Positions 59,765 to 64,000 of a stretch of 64,000 nt of DNA are shown here, one piece after another. The first letter of the stretch is position 1; every line of letters starts with the position of its first letter. The notes beneath the pieces were generated by a model. The model was not told the origin of the DNA. It saw only the letters and a program-made list of their open reading frames with translations, and did no database searches. The stretch comes from Candidatus Pantoea formicae (GTDB taxonomy: Bacteria > Pseudomonadota > Gammaproteobacteria > Enterobacterales > Enterobacteriaceae), in contig NZ_VWXD01000005.1 of the NCBI RefSeq assembly GCF_011752625.1, positions 297,103-361,102 of the forward strand, read 5' to 3'. The position numbers and the translations under genes were made by a program.

Positions 59765-60993
59765 TATTGGCGTTCTCCACGGGCGGGTTGTGCCGCACGG
59801 GTGCTGTGCGTTGCAGTGCTTTGGGGCGATACCACTTCCACGGTAGCACCTTCGGTCAGGCGGTCCAGGCCGTCAGTCACCACCCGCTCACCCGATTCCA
59901 GCCCAGCAGTGATCACCACCTTTTGGCTATCCTGCAAACCTGCGGTGACGCGTTTTTTACTCACTTTGTTTTCGCTGTTCACTACCCAGACAAAGTGACC
60001 GTCGTTGCTCATCTGCAGCGCAGCCGTTGGGATCACCACTGCATCCTGCAGCGTGTCCACTTTAAGGCGCGCATTAACGAACTGATTGGGGAACAGCGTG
60101 TCATCCTGATTATCGAAACGCGCTTTGAGTTTGATGGTGCCGGTGGTGGCATCGATCTGATTATCCAGGCTGAGCAAAGTCCCGCTGGTGAGGAGCGTTT
60201 TGTTACTGCGGTCCCAGGCCTCAACAATCAGCGGTTGGCCGCTTTTCTGCGCCTTAAGAATTTGACTGATATTGTTCTCGGCAACGCTGAATACTACGTC
60301 AATAGGATGCGTTTCGGTTATGACCACCAAACCTGTGGTATCGCCGGAGGTGATGTAGTTACCGACATCGACTTGCTTCAGGCCAACACGACCTGAAATC
60401 GGTGCCGTGATGCGGCTATACGTCAGATTGAGCTGTGCGCTGGCAACATTCCCTTCATCGGCTTTGATGGTGCCGAGCGTTTCGCTGACCAACGAGCGCT
60501 GTGTATCCAGTTCTTGTTGCGACACCAACGAGGTTTTCGCCAGTTTTTCATAACGACTTAAATCACGCCGTGCATTGGACAAGGTTGCCTGGTCTTTCGC
60601 CAGTTGGCCCTGCGCCTGAATTAAAGCCACTTGATAAGGGCGGGGATCGATCTCTGCCAATAGTGCGCCCGCAGCGACTTGTTGGCCTTCCTGGAAATGC
60701 AGCGCCATCAGCTGCCCATCGACGCGACTGCGCACGGTGACCGTGTTGGCTGCCGTCACCGTGCCGAGGCCACTGAGGTAATAAGGCACGCTTTGGGTCG
60801 TGGCCGCGGCTGCCTGCACGGGGGCCAGAGGACGGCGTCCCGCACCGCTCCCGCCCGCGCCACGGCCATGGTGCTGGCCCTGTGCCTGCGGTTGTTTGCT
60901 CGGTTCTGCTGGATGCTGCCACCCGTAATATCCGCCAGCGAGCGCGGCAATCACGACAACGGTTATCAGGCTTTTTTTCATTCGGCTGTTCAT
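59764..60993 (-). CDS. mdtA: MdtA, periplasmic membrane-fusion protein
   Basis: This 409-residue adaptor links MdtBC to TolC. An N-terminal membrane anchor (SLITVVVIAALAGGYYGW) is followed by a Gln/Gly-rich linker, the HlyD-type barrel (TVRSRVDGQLMALHFQEGQQV), a coiled-coil hairpin near residues 140-190, and the beta-barrel domain. I start it at 60993 (MNSRMKKS); an ATG four codons later is also possible, and the open frame extends 68 codons upstream. SD is not strong. It diverges from an aldo/keto reductase. Confidence 0.92.
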   Translation of the reverse strand: MNSRMKKSLITVVVIAALAGGYYGWQHPAEPSKQPQAQGQHHGRGAGGSGAGRRPLAPVQAAAATTQSVPYYLSGLGTVTAANTVTVRSRVDGQLMALHFQEGQQVAAGALLAEIDPRPYQVALIQAQGQLAKDQATLSNARRDLSRYEKLAKTSLVSQQELDTQRSLVSETLGTIKADEGNVASAQLNLTYSRITAPISGRVGLKQVDVGNYITSGDTTGLVVITETHPIDVVFSVAENNISQILKAQKSGQPLIVEAWDRSNKTLLTSGTLLSLDNQIDATTGTIKLKARFDNQDDTLFPNQFVNARLKVDTLQDAVVIPTAALQMSNDGHFVWVVNSENKVSKKRVTAGLQDSQKVVITAGLESGERVVTDGLDRLTEGATVEVVSPQSTATHSTRAAQPARGERQ

Positions 60994-61232
60994 TGCTATG
61001 TTGCTCTCCAGCGGTTTTATGTTCCCCAAATGCGAAAACAAAATGGCCGTTTCGCAAACGAAATCATTGTAGTCGCCCGATCCTGGCAAAAATTGAAGGA
61101 AATAAGAATATCGCCCTGGGCGAGCTAAGTATTCATATTGTGTAAACATTTTGGCAGGAAAACGCACAAGCGCAGCGATTTCCTTTGCTAAGCTCAAAAG
61201 CAGTCATGTCTCGTTTCAATAAGGAGAACAAA

Positions 61233-62195
61233 ATGAGTCAACAGAAAACCCGTCAGCTTGGCGACAGTGGTATTCAGGTTCCGCTTCTCACTTTTGGCGG
61301 CAACGTTTTTGGCTGGACGGTAGACGAAAAGACCTCTTTTTCGCTGCTCGATGCGCTGGTGGAGAAAGGATTGTTCTTCATCGATACCGCGGATGTGTAT
61401 TCGCGCTGGGCACCGGGTAATGAGGGGGGTGAATCGGAAACCATCATCGGTAAGTGGCTGAAGAAGAGTGGAAAACGCGACAGCATTGTGCTGGCGACCA
61501 AAGTGGGTATGGAGTTGTCACCCGAGAAAACCGGTCTGAAACCCGTTTACATTCGTCAGGCTGTGGAAGATTCCCTGCGCCGCTTGCAAACTGACGTCAT
61601 CGATCTTTATCAGGCACACCGTGATGATGAGGATACCCCGCTGATCGAGACGCTGAAAGCCTTTGATTCGTTGATCAAGGAGGGCAAAGTGCGTGCGATT
61701 GGCGCCTCCAACTACAACGCTAAACGCCTGCAGGAAGCGCTGGATATCAGCAAGAAAGAGGGGCTGGCGCGTTATGAGACTTTGCAGCCGGAATACAATT
61801 TGTATGACCGCCAAGAGTACGAAAACGGGCTGGAGCAAGTGGCGGTAAAAAATGGCTTGGGCGTGATCAACTATTACTCGCTTGCCAGCGGTTTCCTCAG
61901 CGGCAAATACAAAAAACCTTCTGATGCCAGCAAAAGCAAGCGCGGGCAGGGGATTGTCGAGAAGTACCTTAATGATCGTGGCAAACGCATCATCGAAGCG
62001 TTAGAGGATGTGGCGGCTTCGCATGACGCGTCAGCTACGCAAGTGGCGCTGGCGTGGCAAATCGCCCGTCCAAGCATCACGGCACCGATTGTCAGTGCAA
62101 CTTCGCTGGAACAGATTGATGAGCTGGTTAAAGCCACTGAACTGCAGTTGAGTAAGCAAGAAATTGAAGAGCTGGCCACTGCCAGTAAAGCCTAA
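61233..62195 (+). CDS. Aldo/keto reductase family protein
   Basis: This 320-residue enzyme is a TIM-barrel NADP(H)-dependent reductase. Motifs include the N-terminal GDSGIQVPLLTFGGNVFGW, FIDTADVYS with catalytic Asp and Tyr, LATKVG with the catalytic Lys, and GASNYNAKRL. Closest relatives are the short-chain aldehyde and sugar reductases of the YajO/YghZ-like group; the exact substrate is unknown. SD AAGGAG lies seven bases before the ATG. It diverges from mdtA. Confidence 0.9.
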   Translation: MSQQKTRQLGDSGIQVPLLTFGGNVFGWTVDEKTSFSLLDALVEKGLFFIDTADVYSRWAPGNEGGESETIIGKWLKKSGKRDSIVLATKVGMELSPEKTGLKPVYIRQAVEDSLRRLQTDVIDLYQAHRDDEDTPLIETLKAFDSLIKEGKVRAIGASNYNAKRLQEALDISKKEGLARYETLQPEYNLYDRQEYENGLEQVAVKNGLGVINYYSLASGFLSGKYKKPSDASKSKRGQGIVEKYLNDRGKRIIEALEDVAASHDASATQVALAWQIARPSITAPIVSATSLEQIDELVKATELQLSKQEIEELATASKA

Positions 62196-62202
62196 AGTAA
62201 AC

Positions 62203-62239
62203 GGGGCGCTGCGGCGCCCCAGCTCGTTTTCGTTTTTTT
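62203..62239 (+). terminator. Terminator after aldo/keto reductase
   Basis: GGGGCGC and GCGCCCC form a 7-bp stem with a short loop. The tail AGCTCGTTTTCGTTTTTTT is T-rich but starts several bases late. Confidence 0.7.
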
Positions 62240-62408
62240 GCCATGCAAAAAATGCCATTCTTGTAAAAAAATATTCATTCATAGACCATTGTCACAATTG
62301 CGTTAATTAACTATCACCCCGCTGTTCACTGCGCACATATTTGCAAAAGTTGACATATCCCCAGCACTATCCTCTGTTCGATCCTTTCCGATAACTCACA
62401 AAAGAATA

Positions 62409-63749
62409 ATGATCATGAACAGATTAAAAGCAGTGCAGCATATGCCCCGCCTGGCAGCGGGAACCCTGATGTTTGCGATGCTGAGTGCGTCTGCAATGGC
62501 AGCAGATGCATTCAGTTATGATTCTCCTTATATGTTCGGTGACTGGGGAGGCTACCGAACGCAGTTGGAAAATGACGGGATTAAATTCGACGTTAACTAC
62601 ACCATGGAAAGCGCGTCTAACCTGGGTGGCGGCTCAGATAAAAACACCTCAATGCGTTACAGCGACCAGTGGGCGTTTGGCGCCAACTTTGACCTGGAAA
62701 AACTGCTGAACTGGCAGGATGCAGAGTTTCAGATGACCATTACCGATCGTAATGGGCAAAACATTTCCGATCAGGTAGCTGACCGCCGCACCGGTATGCT
62801 TTCATCCGTACAGGAAGTGTATGGTCGTGGACAAACCTGGCGTCTGACGCAGTTCTGGTTGCGTAAAGGACTGTTTAACGATGTCGTCGACCTGAAAGCA
62901 GGTCGTGTCACTGTCGGTGAAGACTTCGACAACTTTGACAGTAAGTTCCAGAACCTCGCCTTTGGTAGCGGCCAGGCGGGTAACTGGCGTGGCGATCGCT
63001 GGTTTAACTGGCCTGTTTCTCAATGGGGCGGTCGCGTGAAGTTCAACATTACCCCGGAAGTGTTCTTCCAGGTGGGCTTCTATAATCAGAACAGTTCCAA
63101 CTACGACAGTGGTAACGGTTTCCGCCTCGACACCAATAACTCTGAAGGTAACCTGGTGCCAGTGGAATTGGGTTGGAAACCGACCTTTGGGGCCGACAAA
63201 CTGCCGGGCAACTACCGCATCGGTTATTACTACTCATCCGCCAATGGCGATAACTACGGAAGCTGGCGTGATGGGGCCTACCAGAGCCAGGATCATGCTT
63301 ACGGCGGCTATGTGTTGTTACAACAACAGTTAACCGCGCAAGGTGGCGATGCCAGTCGTGGTTTGGGTGTGACCGTCCAAGCGGTGATGAATGACCACAA
63401 AACCTCGAAAACGGACAACTATCAGTCAATTAGCTTTACCTGGAAAGGGCCATTTGATGCCCGTCCACAGGATGAGATTGGTGTCGGTGCTGCGCGTATT
63501 CACGTCAACAGCGCCTATACTCGCTCGCTGCGTGAACAGAACAACGCTAACGGTGAAACTGATTTCAACAGCCCAACCTATCTGCCTATTCAGGATGGTT
63601 CAGAGTACAACTACGAAATCTATTACAACGCTCAGCTGACCAAGTGGCTGCAACTGCGTCCGAACCTGCAGTATGTGGTGGCGCCGGGTGCGGTGAGTGA
63701 AGTGAAAGATGCATTTATTGGTGGCATCGCGGCGAATATTAATTTCTGA
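62409..63749 (+). CDS. OprB-family carbohydrate-selective porin
   Basis: This 446-residue outer-membrane protein has a signal peptide ending near residue 31 (SASAMA-AD). The mature start (SPYMFGDWGGYRTQLENDGIKFDVNYT) is the typical OprB pattern, followed by many alternating beta segments and a final Phe (ANINF), the outer-membrane assembly signal. OprB porins pass glucose and other sugars. Two ATGs (62409 and 62415) are possible; no strong SD chooses. It stands alone, with a terminator after it. Confidence 0.9.
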   Translation: MIMNRLKAVQHMPRLAAGTLMFAMLSASAMAADAFSYDSPYMFGDWGGYRTQLENDGIKFDVNYTMESASNLGGGSDKNTSMRYSDQWAFGANFDLEKLLNWQDAEFQMTITDRNGQNISDQVADRRTGMLSSVQEVYGRGQTWRLTQFWLRKGLFNDVVDLKAGRVTVGEDFDNFDSKFQNLAFGSGQAGNWRGDRWFNWPVSQWGGRVKFNITPEVFFQVGFYNQNSSNYDSGNGFRLDTNNSEGNLVPVELGWKPTFGADKLPGNYRIGYYYSSANGDNYGSWRDGAYQSQDHAYGGYVLLQQQLTAQGGDASRGLGVTVQAVMNDHKTSKTDNYQSISFTWKGPFDARPQDEIGVGAARIHVNSAYTRSLREQNNANGETDFNSPTYLPIQDGSEYNYEIYYNAQLTKWLQLRPNLQYVVAPGAVSEVKDAFIGGIAANINF

Positions 63750-63817
63750 TTCGCGGATGCAAACGACAATGGCGGCGATGTTAGCTTAATGCCAGCCAGT
63801 TAAGGTCCTGTTCGGCT

Positions 63818-63850
63818 AAGGCCGCTATTTTGTTAAAATGGCGGCCTTTT
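63818..63850 (+). terminator. Terminator after the OprB-type porin
   Basis: GGCCGC and GCGGCC with inner ATTTT/AAAAT form an 11-bp stem with a one-base mismatch, followed by TTTTCTTTT. It lies about 70 bases after the stop. Confidence 0.82.
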
Positions 63851-63888
63851 CTTTTGCACTATTTAGCATTTTGGTGCGGGCCCCAGCA

Positions 63889-64000
63889 CCTCTGCTGCTG
63901 CCGGGCCGTCCTCGCGCCGCTTCGCGGTGCCCTCGGCTGCAACGTCGTGCCGGCCGGAACGTTCGGGTACGGCCGTCCTGGCCTACCCGAACTGCCTGTC
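63889..64000 (-). repeat. Structured intergenic element, subtype A copy 2 (cut by window end)
   Basis: From CCTCTGCTGCTGCCGGGCCG onward the sequence follows the copy at 24422 closely, through GTCCTCGCGCCGC and GCGGTGCC. The internal stem reads GTTCGGGTA / TACCCGAAC (63961-63969 and 63984-63992), where the other copy has GTTCAGGTA / TACCTGAAC, so the changed base pair is kept paired. The right end is outside the window. Confidence 0.85.

Noticed and set aside
61083..61105. BaeR box upstream of mdtA
   Set aside because: GGCAAAAATTGAAGGAAATA is only partly similar to the remembered BaeR consensus (about 11 of 17 positions). It is not strong enough to list as a feature.

Overview
The window is chromosomal DNA of a gammaproteobacterium of the order Enterobacterales, most likely a Pantoea- or Erwinia-like member of the Erwiniaceae. 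That placement is an inference from E. coli-type gene order and protein similarity recalled from memory; no search was run. There is no rRNA, plasmid, prophage, transposase or CRISPR array. Nearly all of it is core chromosome, with small accessory genes and several families of structured repeats between genes.

Layout. 1-6.4 kb: lpxT (partial), yeiR, efpL/yeiP and yeiW, then fruBKA with two Cra operators. 6.4-10.7 kb: nfo, an AT-rich orphan gene, a YkvA-family membrane gene, yeiE and lysP. 10.7-12.8 kb: a Fur-boxed FecCD-type permease and its ATPase, with no binding protein. 12.8-17.0 kb: the glutathione-dependent formaldehyde pair frmB/frmA, behind a PtrR-like LysR gene that diverges from a YbfB/YjiJ-type MFS gene. 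17.1-24.1 kb: folE, yeiB, galS and mglBAC, with GalR/GalS and CRP sites before galS and before mglB. 24.1-25.0 kb: gene-free and full of repeats. 25.0-33.6 kb: sanA, maeA, cdd, yohK-yohJ, metG, apbC and a GNAT gene. 33.7-36.2 kb: ahpC-ahpF behind an OxyR-type site. 36.2-39.7 kb: a small orphan gene, a TPP riboswitch with thiM-thiD, then fbaB. 39.8-44.5 kb: a sugar-acid cluster (rspR, a ydfI-like reductase, a ydfJ-like MFS, rspB). 44.7-46.2 kb: tRNA-Asn and a Gfo/Idh/MocA oxidoreductase under a consensus CRP site. 46.7-49.2 kb: yegS, a CyaR small RNA homologue and yegQ. 49.3-61.0 kb: the mdtABCD-baeSR efflux and envelope-stress operon, interrupted by a vapBC toxin-antitoxin pair. 61.2-63.7 kb: an aldo/keto reductase and an OprB-type porin.

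Several units work together. FruB, FruK and FruA import and phosphorylate fructose to fructose-1,6-bisphosphate. GalS and CRP control galactose uptake by MglBAC. FrmA and FrmB detoxify formaldehyde. AhpC and AhpF reduce peroxides. MdtABC, MdtD and BaeSR form a stress-induced efflux system.

The most unusual content is a family of roughly 110-195 bp structured repeats: four copies at 24.4, 24.7, 46.4 and 63.9 kb, all just downstream of gene 3' ends. Each copy whose two ends are visible has perfectly paired arms although the arm sequences differ between copies, and one internal stem shows a compensatory A-T to G-C change. Two copies are followed by 35-bp tandem units. This pattern suggests that folding of the element is under selection. 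I do not recognise it as a named family. Other notable items are vapBC inside the mdt-bae operon, the CyaR homologue with a CRP half-site near -40, an iron-type ABC transporter lacking a binding protein, and the rsp cluster lacking rspA.
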